Below, in pieces: positions 51,730 to 63,789 of a stretch of DNA of 64,000 nucleotides. Position 1 is the stretch's first letter, and each line of letters begins with the position of its first letter. The translations under genes were made by a program, and so were the position numbers. The notes below the pieces were generated by a model that worked only from the letters and a program-made list of their open reading frames with translations, was not told where the DNA came from and did no database searches. This stretch comes from Amaranthus tricolor (Eukaryota; Streptophyta; Magnoliopsida; Caryophyllales; Amaranthaceae): the NCBI RefSeq assembly GCF_026212465.1, contig NC_080048.1, positions 22,145,232 to 22,209,231 on the forward strand, read 5' to 3'.

Positions 51730-52290
51730 CTTAAAGGGTACTTCACATGTTTGTCTTGATTTCGGTATTGGTAAGAATGGCCTAATTGGATATTGTGACT
51801 TGAATTATGGTGGTGACATAGATGGGTAGGAAGCCCACATCAAAATTCAAATTTAATTTTGTTGGTATGGCGATTAGTTGTCTATGTTCTTTGCAAGAGG
51901 TTATATAAACAAAAAAAAATTTATGGCCATTGCACAGTCTTTTATGAAAGCGTAGTGGTTAAAGGGTCTCATAAGAGAATTATATCCTTGTTCGTCTAGG
52001 TATTGCATACTCGTTTATGAAAGCGTAGTGGTTAAATGGTCTCATAACGGAACTATGTGCTGGGGTTCGTATGTGTATATTATGATAGTAAAAGAGAAAT
52101 CCATATGGTTAATAATACTTTCAAAAGGAGTAACAAACATATTGACATCGAATATCACTTTATTAGGGGAAAAATTAAGATGAAGGGTTTTTTTTGTAAA
52201 TATTGCTATAAACGATAATTTGGTAGATGCAATGACCATGACTTTGCCAACTAACAAGTTCTTATTGTTTGTGGACTTGGTTGATCCTTC
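51730..52290 (+). pseudogene. Outer Copia: RNase H
   Basis: LIGYCDLNYGGDIDG (51781-51825) is the first RNase H Asp block. KKFMAIAQSFMKA and WLKGLIREL correspond to the AEAEY..WL-x-L part with the acidic residues lost. HIDIEYHFIRGKIK and the final DAMTMTLPTNKFLLFVDL (to about 52,275) are the C-terminal Copia pol end. The segment includes a 73-bp duplication (TTTATGAAAGCGTAGTGGTT at 51941 and 52014). Confidence 0.75.
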
Positions 52291-52308
52291 ACCTTGTGTT
52301 TTATGATG

Positions 52309-52536
52309 CCCTTGAGGACCTAATGTATATGTGTATATGATTCACATATGTATAGGTAGAGGTTGTGTATGTATTTTCACAATGGTCATGTTAGTGAGTT
52401 ACACATTACATAAGAAGGAATGCCCTTCGAGGGCCTAAGGGTAATGTGTATGTGATTCAATTATGTACAGTTGGAGGTTGTGTATGTAATTTTCACAAAG
52501 GTGGTGTTAGAGAGTTAGACATTACATAAGAAGGGA
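52309..52536. repeat. 114-bp imperfect tandem duplication
   Basis: Two adjacent diverged copies, starting CCCTTGAGG (52309) and CCCTTCGAGG (52423), each ending CATTACATAAGAAGG. It lies between the end of the outer pol relic and its 3' LTR. Confidence 0.75.
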
Positions 52537-52737
52537 GGCCTATATAAATTACACATAGGTGGTGCTTAAGAGTAACATAACGAGAAGTTTGTATGTGATT
52601 TACACAATTTTGGTGTGTATATGATTCATTCATCATGCTATTTTAAGATTCATTTATTATGTTTGATGGTGAGTAGGCATTATATATAGAAGAGATATAA
52701 CTTGTGGGACTCATGCCAAGGTGAAAAGTGTGATAAG

Positions 52738-54627
52738 TGTGCCTTATGTCTAGACTTAAGTGTGGACAATTAGGTATCTTAAGGCTTTTTATGGAGAGTA
52801 GTTATAGGCTACAATTGAGTATAATAGGAAGCTTTGAGGTTTTAGTCCAAGGGCTAAAAGTCGAATCAACTTTGGTTAGGGAGGACGAAAGTCGAGTCAG
52901 CTTTTTTTTATTTCTCGAAGGAGCCTGGCAACAAACAAAAGTCGATTCGACTTTCAGGGAGGCAGCTGCATAATCCAGTAAATAAGGCTTTGTCGTAATA
53001 CCTTCAATCAACATTTATACACCCTAAGCACTACACAAGTATAGTGGTAAATAGGGGGTTAAACCACGAGGACAAGTGTGAATGAAATATGTTCTCTAAA
53101 TATGGCAAGATTTAGGTAATTGGGTAAAAAGTCTATAACTAAGAGTAAGAAAAACCAAGCAAGCAATTAATGTTATATAAATCAAATAAGAAAAATAAAG
53201 ATAGATTAGGTACACCTTAGGAAAGTGATTTTGATGAAAGATAAACTAGGTTAGAATAAATCAAATAATAACTAGTCTTGACACTCAAGATAACAAGGTG
53301 AATTTGGCGATTCCACAAACCACACGAACAACCTATAATCGACTTATGTCTCCTTAGGAGTGGCTGGACAAGATTCGTATCGAATATCAATGACCAAGTA
53401 TTATTATCTTCTCACTAATCCTATACATTGAAGAACATTTCCTTTCCTAGAGTTTCACTAATCAAACATTCATTATTGAACTAAAAAAAGTCATATTAAT
53501 GAGGAAAGCAATATGTGTAGACATGAATAGTATGAATATGGCAATCAATGATAATGATATATTCCATAAGAAAATAATAAAAGCAATAACTAATCTAGAA
53601 AGCAAGAAGAGAAATGATTCTTACAAACCAAGATTAGCGCTATAATAGAAATGAAATGAAGAATCCAAAACAAAACTTGAAAACCAATGCATAAAAGTAG
53701 AAAAGATGAAATAGAAAGATTAAAAGCATTAAAATCGAAAACTAGGATTTAGAGAAAAATAAAGAAAGCTTAAAATCTATTCTAGAACAAAAGTAATAAA
53801 ATGAGGCATAAGTACTTCCCAACAGAGATTCGGGGGTTTAAATAGTCTAAAAGATGATGCCTAAAGTGTCCCTAACCATCCAGAAGTCGAGTTAAGGGGA
53901 AAAATATATTCGTAGAAAAACAGGTTCATTGTTCGTATAAGTAATTCATTTGGTCGAATCTTGATTAACTTACCGAATCTGGTTTTGTGCATTAAGATCC
54001 AATCGACCAAATTGAAGGGCTCATTTTGTCGAATGGTTGTCTTCGTCCGAACCTATGTATCATTTCCCCTTCACAAGAACATGCGTGGAATTTTTCAAGC
54101 ACTCCATTCACAAATGGATGTGTCATTCACCCATGCCAAGAACCATTCGCCTATTATGGAAAATTGCCAAGAGTATTCAACCGAATGCTATTGACTTTGG
54201 TCGAATCATCATGTGAACACACATCTTTGCACCTTTGAGACATCAAGAGTGTCTTTGAACTCCGCGTGGCTTTTGGAAAACCTTGATAAGCGTGCCAAAG
54301 TCTCTGAAAACTTGGAAATTATTTACTTACAAATACCCGAAATAACCATTAAACAACCGAAAGGAAAGAGCAAGGTAAAATCATACGTAATATAGAAGAA
54401 ATCATTGAAAAACCCGAGACTTGGTACTTAAGAGGGGTGAAAAATGTGTACAGAAATGAGCACATCATCGAGTTGAAATTTTACTGTGGTCACCATAAAG
54501 TTGACTCCACTTTAGGTTCCATCTCATTTTTAAAAAGACTTTGTTTTCATGGTCTATTGAATCAATGTAAGGGTTAGCGGTATGATTCTATAAATACCCT
54601 AACATATAGAATAAGAGTATCAATCTC
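52738..54627 (+). repeat. Right LTR of the outer Copia element
   Basis: About 1.9 kb, begins TGTGCCTTATG. It lies after the pol end as a 3' LTR should, with an A/G-rich stretch just before it. It contains three short related motifs near 52,857-52,955 (AAAGTCGAATCAAC, AAAGTCGAGTCAGC, AAAGTCGATTCGAC) that are only partly mirrored in the left copy. Open frames at 52737-52973 and 53961-54395 are not similar to known proteins. Followed by TAAAT, the presumed target duplication. Confidence 0.6.
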
Positions 54628-54632
54628 TAAAT

Positions 54633-55536
54633 TTGGCATTATCTCTTAATTGTAATCCCTCTATAAGACCTCATATCCTTTCTTCTCCGATTCTAGAATC
54701 TCCATTATAATACTCCGTTTTAGCTTATAAAAATATTAAATTTCATCAATTTATAAGCAACTAGGCGAACGAAGACGTTGTGTATACTGGGTGAACCACA
54801 ATAACCTTATGGTATTATTAGATTGGATTGATTTTGTTCTTGCATAATTTATATAGGGTCTTTATTTTGTTATCTTCCCAAATTCAATAATGGATCTAAT
54901 TATTAATTTTGGGAGGATTTGTATTTGAGCTTAATGAGGATACCAAAGAACATCACATTCTTATGTTAATGGAGCTATAATTGGTAGATTAAATTTTGTG
55001 TTGAAAAATATTGATTAGAGGAGGGGAATAAGTGATCATAAACATTGTCTAATAACTTTTGTAAGTAAATTACATTACACTCTTATTACCATGTTATCTT
55101 CACATTCTTTTGCTTGGAACAAATCTAAAGTACAAGAATTGTATATGTGACATATATAACTAAGTCGAGTTGTAAAAAAAGTTCTAGCTCAAATTATTAG
55201 TGAATTTTTCCATGTTTAAGATGTAGTGAGTTCAAATTCCTTTTTAACAATTGCTTCGTTCGGCAAATGTGACAGTGAGAATAATTATTAGACGTAAGCA
55301 AAACACAACCGTAGAACCAAAAAGATGCTACAATATATTACTAACTATAATTAACATTACTTTAAATAAAATAAAATGCTAAAATATGTCCATATGCAAA
55401 ATGTGTTCATTACTTTGAGATATTTTTTTAACTTGTAACTACCTTATATCGTATTTATTTAGACTTGCTTGTTGACATACTAATATAGAACAATATAATT
55501 ACCTAATTGATTTTGTTTATCGGTTTGATAAATTAG
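54633..55536. other. Original 3' part of WSD intron 3
   Basis: About 0.9 kb of AT-rich intron with no repeat or gene recognised, ending in acceptor AAATTAG (55530-55536). Confidence 0.55.
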
Positions 55537-55749
55537 GAATTATCAAAATTGATGGAAGAAGGTTCTAAAGCCAAATGGGGTAATCGATTTGGCATAATAT
55601 TGCTACCTATTCATTGTCATACAAAAGATGTGGATCCTCTTAACTATGTAAAGAGAGCAAAGGCTATGGTAGATAAGAAGAAAAAATCCTTGGAGGCGCA
55701 TTTCTCTTACAATATAGGTCGTTTGATAATGTCTCTTTTAGGACCAAAG
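55537..55749 (+). CDS. WSD: WSD O-acyltransferase, exon 4
   Basis: A 213-nt exon, phase 0 at both ends (71 codons), from acceptor AAATTAG to donor GTAAGA (55750). It opens ELSKLMEEGSKAKWGNRFG, continuing exon 3 exactly as in family alignments (..NLRKQPGLQ then DLAKLM-x-EGSKAKWGN), then ILLPIH, DPLNYVKRAKAMVDKKKKSL and HFSYNIGRLIMSLLGPK. The RAK-x-MVDRKK-x-SLEA block is characteristic of the WSD C-terminal (DUF1298) domain. No stop or shift. It lies 13.35 kb from exon 3. Confidence 0.85.
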
Positions 55750-56012
55750 GTAAGATACCATAAATAAATTTTCATGTTTAATTTTTAGCTAAATCATGAA
55801 TTTAATTAAATTTTGCAATCTTATTTTGATTTTATATGATAGAAAGTATTCGTAACATGTTTGAACAAAATAATTTTTATTTTTGATGTAAAACAATTTT
55901 TACTGATTTAATACAAAGAAAGAATAAAGATATGCAAAAGAAGTCTATATAAAATAATTTTTTATTTCATTAACATATGTCTTATTGCTTAAACTTATAA
56001 TTGGAATTTCAG

Positions 56013-56150
56013 GCGGCCAGCATACTTAATTACAGGATTATTTGTAACACAACCTTCACAGTATCAAACATGGTGGGTCCAACTGAGCAATTAACATATG
56101 TTGGCAATCCCATCAGCTTTATTAGAGCAACTTCTTCTGGCTTGGCTCAT
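56013..56150 (+). CDS. WSD: WSD O-acyltransferase, exon 5
   Basis: A 138-nt, phase-0 exon (46 codons) between acceptor AATTTCAG and donor GTAAGT (56151). It encodes AASILNYRIICNTTFTVSNM, then VGPTEQLTYVGNPISFIRAT and SSGLAH, matching the WSD C-terminal block with the SN-x-VGP motif. With exons 1-4 this gives about 410 residues, against about 480 in typical plant WSD proteins. The remaining 60-70 residues (normally one more exon beginning around A-[LI]-T-x-H) were not found in the window. Confidence 0.85.
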
Positions 56151-58311
56151 GTAAGTCCCTCTATATTTGTAATCTCGAGTATTAAAAGTATTTATTTTAA
56201 TTTTTTAATAATATTCCTCATTTCTCTCTCATTTACACCAAATAAAACATCCACATCACTTTAACAATCACGAAAATTTTATCTACACCCCAAAATACAT
56301 TTTTTTTCCTCATTTATAAATTTACTAAAAGATAGTTTATTTGATGATATATAATTAAAGATACTATTATTATTTAACATGTAATCAATATAATTTAATA
56401 GCGTTTAATTATTAATTATTTAATTTAGGTTTTAACTAATGTTTTGGGCCACTTATGACTTTTGATTAGTGTAATTAGATTGTGATTTTATCTCTTATTT
56501 CATAATGCATTTTTTAATATTTAGTGTAATAGTTAGTGTATTTAGATTACATAGCGTAGAATAAGCCTCATCCTCATTTAATCTAGATTTTTTGGGTCAT
56601 TTTATCGGCTATTCTCTTTTTTTTTTAGCCTACCACCGAGGATAATCTTTAAGAACATCACATGCATCGATTACAACAAAATCTCAATTATTTGGATGTC
56701 ACTACTTATACGTCAATGAGCATTATTAATAATATCATCTCTATTTGATCCACTTTGAGGATGAGCCTCTAACTGGTTGATAATGCCAATCCACGTTTAG
56801 AAATATTTATTTAGCTGTTTATAACAACCTCTAAGTTACTCGGTTTTTTCAAGAAATCGCAATATCTCAGAATGCATTAAACTTGGGTTAGTTTCCCCAT
56901 ATGTTCGAGTTCCCTCATTCTTTTTGGTTATTATATTCCTTCTCAGTCTCACTCACTTCAAAATAGACAAGTAAAACTACCTTATCTTTTTCCTTCGTAA
57001 AGTTGTGTTTTTCATTTTTTGTTTTTTCTTCTTCCTCTAACATTTGTTGTACATAGATCATTTCCATCATCCATATCTTTATTCTACATCTCTCGCGTTT
57101 TTAGTTGCAAAAGACATTTTATATATCTGTGGAGTTCAATATGCTTAGATATTATCTTAAGATTGGAATAAAAAAGAATGATTTGCCTAAGCGGAGTTAA
57201 AAATGGAAAAAAATACTTTGGAGTTTAGTTAAAAATATTTGCCAAAGTAGTGTTCATATATGTAAGACATGTCACTAAGCTATTTTACTTTTGGTTTGGA
57301 TCCTCCAAACATTATTGTGAACCAAAATAATAGTAGGTCTATGTAAAATTAGAAAAGAAAACAATATATTCTCTAGTGCTCATTAAAAATTTATTTTTTA
57401 AAATAGTTTTTACGGAAAAAAGAAATTTAACTAATTTATCCTAATTTGATTTTGAGGCTTCAAATCTGAAAATAAAACCAATAAAATAATTAGTAAGCAC
57501 ATCGTATCACATCTGCTAAATAAAATCAATTATGATATAATAATATCGATGTAATATGGCATTAAAGATTCAAAAGTCTGTTTTTTTCTTTAGATATAAT
57601 TAAAAATATCATTTAATGAAATAGGTTGGGGGAATTTAAAAAAAATTAGGATTGCATGGGCAATATATTTAGGAGGACGTGAAGCAGTTCACTTATTTAT
57701 ATACTTAATTAAAAAAAGTTATCAGGATAACTTATCTACTTGGAATAATTCATGGTAGTGATTAACTCAAAATAATCCGAATTATTTTTCTAATATATCA
57801 ATCGAGAGCATTTTGAAAAGATGCATAAAAAATTTTGGTTCATTATGAAAAAGGTACACCAATTGTAAAGTTATTTTGAGTTAACTAATACTAATTAAGG
57901 ATTATTTTGAGTGGATGAGTTAAGAGTAGAAACTATTTTATTAAATTTTTTTGAAATACAAACTTACTTCCAACAATAATATTATATCAAAATGTTGATT
58001 TTAACTTTTTTACTTTAGTTTTCACCGTCAGTTTACTCAGCTACAAGTCTCAAATGCATCAATTATTTGCAGCTAGCTACAGGTGTATCAAGAGAAGCGA
58101 TTTTTTTTATCGCAAATTGAAGATATTTTCAGACATTCTTCAATCCCTTATAAAAATATTACTACAATTATTTTAGTTCACGTTAAGGTTTGGGGGCTCC
58201 AAACCAAAAATAAAGTAGATTTGTGTCATACCTCGCCCACAAGAACACTACTTTGAGAATTTTTTTTTAATAAGCACCACAATTAGGTTTTTTTTTCTTT
58301 TTTAACTCTAA
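56151..58311. other. Presumed WSD intron 5 sequence, no exon recognised
   Basis: About 2.2 kb of AT-rich DNA. I searched it for the missing C-terminal WSD exon and found none. It contains an inverted-repeat pair listed separately. Confidence 0.45.
57759..57915. repeat. Imperfect inverted repeat, possible MITE
   Basis: TTAACTCAAAATAATCC (57762-57778) faces GGATTATTTTGAGT (57899-57912), and TTATTTTGAGTTAA (57871-57884) is a second reverse match. The span is about 155 bp, a size fitting a miniature inverted-repeat element, but no clean target duplication could be fixed. Confidence 0.35.
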
Positions 58312-58534
58312 TGAAGATAGTCATGCAAGTTTATTTATGCTCATGGGCTATTATGTGTTTTTTCCCTTTTTGGTGTGTCCTTTTGCTTTTTTGCTAGCTG
58401 TATAGGCTAAGCACTTGTGCTATGTATATATTTGCCTTGAGGGCCTTATAAAATGACAAGTAAACAAAAAGAGGAATAAACCTCATTTCCCTTTTTTGGG
58501 ATTAGTACATGTGACAGAAAATATTTAGTCATCA
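58312..58534 (+). repeat. 5' LTR of the third Copia element (left edge uncertain)
   Basis: Ends GTCATCA just before the primer site. It includes a TATA-like GTATATAT at about 58,424, followed by a leader and AATAAA at about 58,475. The start TGAAGATAG near 58,312 is only a candidate; no second LTR is in the window to fix the length. Confidence 0.45.
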
Positions 58535-58546
58535 AGGTATCAGAGT
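58535..58546 (+). other. Primer binding site of the third Copia element
   Basis: AGGTATCAGAGT, matching the tRNA-iMet-complementary TGGTATCAGAGC at 10 of 12 bases, directly after the LTR end. Confidence 0.75.
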
Positions 58547-58691
58547 AGGCCTTCACTCTGTCCTTCGCTCATTTCGTAAAATTCCGCTTCCTGTACCTGC
58601 AAACTGGTACAAGCTTTTCACCAACATTCTTTTCTTCCATTCTCCTTTCTCATTCTGTGTTAGTTCTTTCTTTCCCTTTCTCGATTCTCTT

Positions 58692-59492
58692 ATGTACAAA
58701 GCAGAAGCTGAAAATCAAAATCAAAACAAAAAGAACCCAACCAATACAGTCCCTTGTACCTACACCTTTCTGATGGGTCTACAACTGTGAGTGTAAAAAA
58801 GTTGCAAGGTGTAACTGACTATAGAGAATGGAGACGCTCTATGAAGATAGCTCTATCTGCAAAGAGGAAGCTTGGGTTTATCACTGGAGCAGTGATAAAG
58901 GAGGAAAATGATGAGGCAAGATCAGAAATGTGGAAACTTGCAACGACATAGTGATAGCATGGATATTAGGTACAAAGAAATCTGTTATTTATTTCACTTC
59001 TGCCTGTGATATATGGAAACATCTTGAAAGACAATATCTGATAACTAATGGAGCACGAAAATACCAGTTAAAAAAAATGTATATGATGCAAAACAAAACA
59101 ACATGAGTGTAAATGAATATTACACTTATATGCAAGGAATGTGGGAAGAACTGGATTCTTTAAATTTTGTGTGGCCAGTTTTGTTTTTAGTGTCAGAAGA
59201 AATGCAATGTTTCTTAAATGTGCTGAATAAATAGAAGGATGAACAGAAGCTATTTAAGTTTCTTACGGGGTTGAATGAAACCTATAAGCATCAAAGGAGT
59301 CACATAATGATGATGACTCCTCTCCCTCGTGTAGAAATGGTGTGCTCCATGATCCAACAAAAAGAGAGTTAAAGGGAAGTGTGTTCGAGTGACAAAAATG
59401 ATGCGGAGATCTTAGCCATTTATAGTAGAGGGATTGAGGTGTGTAAAGCGTGTGGAATGAAAGGACATGCTGATGATCGATGCTGGACAGTA
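58692..59492 (+). pseudogene. Third Copia: gag, 5' part
   Basis: ATG 58692 (MYKAEAENQNQNKKN) opens the frame. A shift near 58,760 leads to YLHLSDGSTTVSVKKLQG, DYREWRRSMKIALSAKRKLG (58754-58951), the Copia gag N-terminal motif. After stops, ACDIWKHLERQYLITNGARK and KFLTGLNETYKHQRSHIMMM follow, then an intact CX2CX4HX4C zinc knuckle, CKACGMKGHADDRC (59442-59483). The frame is cut at 59,493-59,497 by the solo LTR and resumes at 61,701 with YPKWHPKHK. Confidence 0.8.
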
Positions 59493-59497
59493 GTGGG

Positions 59498-61700
<2,203 letters not shown>

Positions 61701-62408
61701 GTGGGATATCCCAAATGGCACCCAAAACACAAGCATAGTAGTGGAAACTTGAATGAACATAAGGGGAGAGATCAAGGGGGCAGATATAACAACAGATACC
61801 CTAGAGGGAGCCAGAATAAGAGTGGAAAAACTCAGCATTTGGGGTCAGGAAATAGAGTTGCTGCCAATGCTCAAGGGGACTTTGATGCACAGTCCTTGAG
61901 CAGCACTGGGACTAGCATTAGTGAACAACAACGGGAAAAACTATTGAAACTCCTGCCTGGAGGAAGTAAGCACACAGGAGTGTCTTCTCAGATAGAAGAT
62001 GATCTTGAGAATGGATTTACAAACATGGTGACCTGCTGTAATGCTACAAGTGTTGAGCATGAATGGATTATAGACTCAGGTTTCTATGATCATATGACAG
62101 AAGATCTAAGCATGCTAGATCTCCCAAGGAAGATAACATGTCGGAATAAGATCAATTTGCCAAATGGATTAACCTTTGAAATATCTCACTATGGTGATGT
62201 GACATTGCACAATAGCTTAAGAATGAAAAATGTGTTGCATGTTAGTGACTTTATGCACAACCTTCTCTCAGTCACTAAGCTTGTAGAGGACAATCAGTGC
62301 AAGGTAAATTTCTTCAGTGGATTTTGCATGATTGTAAGCACTGTAAATGATAAGGTGAAAGGAGTTAGGAAGAGCAAAAATGGATTGTATTATTTGAAAA
62401 ATGAGTGA
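61701..62408 (+). pseudogene. Third Copia: gag end, linker and protease
   Basis: An open frame of 235 codons. It starts in the post-knuckle gag (YPKWHPKHK), runs through a Gly/Ser/Asn-rich linker, then WIIDSGFYDHMTED (DSG at 62073-62081), where the usual DSGA(S/T)DHM has Phe-Tyr in place of Ala-Ser/Thr beside the catalytic Asp. LPNGLTFEISHYGDVTL and MKNVLHVSDFMHNLLSVTKL follow. It ends with TGA at 62406; the pre-integrase region continues in an overlapping frame. Confidence 0.8.
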
Positions 62409-62976
62409 TGAAAGAAACATTGAGTGAGCGGAAAAGGGAGCTGTGTAATGTAAAACACCTGCAGCAAAAGAAATTGGAGATGAATGCCACTATAAACCCT
62501 TGTAGCATTACCAACACAAATCAGCTTGGGAAAGCTGAATCATGGCACTATAGGATGGGACATGCTGCATTGCATACACTGATAAATAGTGGTTGCATCT
62601 CTAAAAATGACACCAAAGAAAATAGAGTGTGTGTTGTATGTCCAATGGCCAAGTTCACAAAACTTCCTTATAGTCTAAGTGCTTCCTATGCTGCAGAACA
62701 TTTTCAACCGATTCATGTGGACATCTGGGGAGCCTACAAAGTTAAGATAAGAGGAAAACACAAGTCTGATAATGGCACGGAATTTGAAGATAGACAATGT
62801 AAAGCTTTATTTGGGAAGCTTGGGATTATACATCAGACGAGCTCTGTGGATAGACCACAATAGAATGGAAGAGTAGAAAGAAAGCATATGAATATATTGG
62901 AGATGAGGAGAGCATTGAGATTTCAGGCTGGTCTTCCCTTGCAATTTTGGGGAGATTGTGTGCTTACAGCTGCCTT
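62405..62976 (+). pseudogene. Third Copia: GAG-pre-integrase and integrase, part 1
   Basis: Carries the HHCC-type finger, SWHYRMGHAALHTL..CVVC (to about 62,645), then HVDIWGAYKVKIRGKHK, after which the core jumps straight to SDNGTEFEDRQCKALFGKLG. Around 45 residues normally present between the first and second catalytic Asp are deleted in frame. A TAG (62861-62863) replaces a Gln codon in the PQQNGRVERKH block, after which FWGDCVLTAAF runs into the Cassandra-like insertion. Confidence 0.8.
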
Positions 62977-63242
62977 TTTAATACCCAAGATTTAGCTAAG
63001 GGATTGATAGAATACATATATCAACAAGGTGCATCTTCTTTTCAAGGGAGCCCATTTTCTAAGAACTCCACAGTTAAGCGTGCTTGGTGGGGAGTAATCT
63101 TAGGATGGGTGACCTCCTAGGAAGTTTTCCTGGTGCGAACGAGTGAGGCCAAAGTGCGCTGGAAAGACTTGTGTTGGTTTGTGGGGCTAGTCTACAATCT
63201 CCATGAGTAGTCACCCGCGGTCCGAGGGGCTGGGGTGTTACA
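62977..63242 (+). mobile_element. Cassandra-like solo LTR carrying 5S rRNA sequence
   Basis: A 266-bp block starting TTTAATACCC (TGTAACACCC in the family) and ending GGGGTGTTACA. It is flanked by GCCTT (62972-62976) and ACCTT (63243-63247), a target duplication with one mismatch, and its removal restores the integrase frame (TAAFI then TNRLPTP). The centre matches the plant 5S rRNA gene. The 3' part with CAAAGTGCGCTGGAAAGACT and AGTCACCCGCGGTCCG also resembles Cassandra LTRs. Cassandra is a terminal-repeat retrotransposon in miniature whose LTRs carry a 5S-type RNA polymerase III promoter. Confidence 0.85.
63052..63135 (+). other. 5S rRNA-derived segment inside the Cassandra LTR
   Basis: AGAACTCCACAGTTAAGCGT followed by GCTTGG, an altered GGGAGTAATCTTAGG, then ATGGGTGACCTCCTAGGAAG matches the 3' two-thirds of plant 5S rRNA, covering box A, the intermediate element and box C of the internal promoter. 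Changes in the intermediate element and at the end (TTTTCCTGGTGC) show it is not a working 5S gene. Confidence 0.85.
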
Positions 63243-63247
63243 ACCTT

Positions 63248-63690
63248 TATTACAAACAGACTTCCTACTCCAGTCCTTCAAAATAAAACCCCATACAAAG
63301 TCCTACACAACACCAAACCTGATTTGTCTCAACTAAGGGCTTTGGATGTCTTGCCTTTGCATATAATCCCTCTCCCACCAAAGACAAATTTCAAGCAGGG
63401 AGGATACCATGTATTATGCTGGGATATGCAGCTCATAAAAAAAGGGTATAGACTCCTCAACTTGGTTACAAAAGTCATTTTTGTCTCTAGGGATGTAAAA
63501 TTTCATGAGTCCATCTATCCTTATCACCTCAAGTCCTCTATTCCTTGTACTCTCCCCATTCCCTCAAAAAATTCCACAACCTCCTTTACTCAACCTCACC
63601 AAACTGATGATTCTGGTCTCCTTTACACACCTAATCATGAGCCTAAACTAGTTCAAGATGAACCTGATCCTGATCCTAATCCTGGTTGAG
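63248..63690 (+). pseudogene. Third Copia: integrase C-terminal part
   Basis: After the insertion the integrase resumes: ITNRLPTPVLQNKTPYKVLH, RALDVLPLHI, GYHVLCWDMQLIKKGYRLLN, then FVSRDVKFHESIYPYHL (63324-63689) and a Pro/Ser-rich linker to a TGA at about 63,687. The Cys-rich spot in GYHVLCWDMQ differs from the usual CVFIGYPxxQKGY, suggesting a local shift. Confidence 0.8.
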
Positions 63691-63789
63691 TGATTATCAT
63701 ACCTTAACTCATCATGCAGCCAATGTCACATGTACACCTATCACAAATCACCACTCCTGTTTGCTTACCCAACTACTCCACCAGCCTGA

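Larger units (their letters stand above)
42310..54627 (+). mobile_element. Old Copia element in WSD intron 3 (outer element)
   Basis: Two diverged direct repeats (42310-44427 and 52738-54627), both starting TGTGCCTT, bracket decayed + strand Copia pol segments in the correct order (GAG-pre-integrase, integrase, reverse transcriptase, RNase H). A 5-bp TAAAT lies before the left repeat (42305-42309) and after the right one (54628-54632), a fitting target duplication. Gag and protease are missing: the pol relic begins almost directly after the left LTR. A second Copia element (44590-49639, opposite strand) splits the pre-integrase region. All frames are broken. Without this element the host intron would be about 1 kb. 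Confidence 0.7.

Noticed and set aside
58020..58090. Possible last WSD exon after the TTTTCACCGTCAG acceptor-like sequence
   Set aside because: Translation in all three frames gives no match to the conserved WSD C-terminus (A-[IL]-T-x-H.. block), so it is not called.
63052..63135. 5S rRNA gene
   Set aside because: Only part of the 5S sequence is present, with substitutions in the internal promoter and at the 3' end, and it is bounded by LTR ends and a target duplication, so it belongs to a Cassandra-like LTR.
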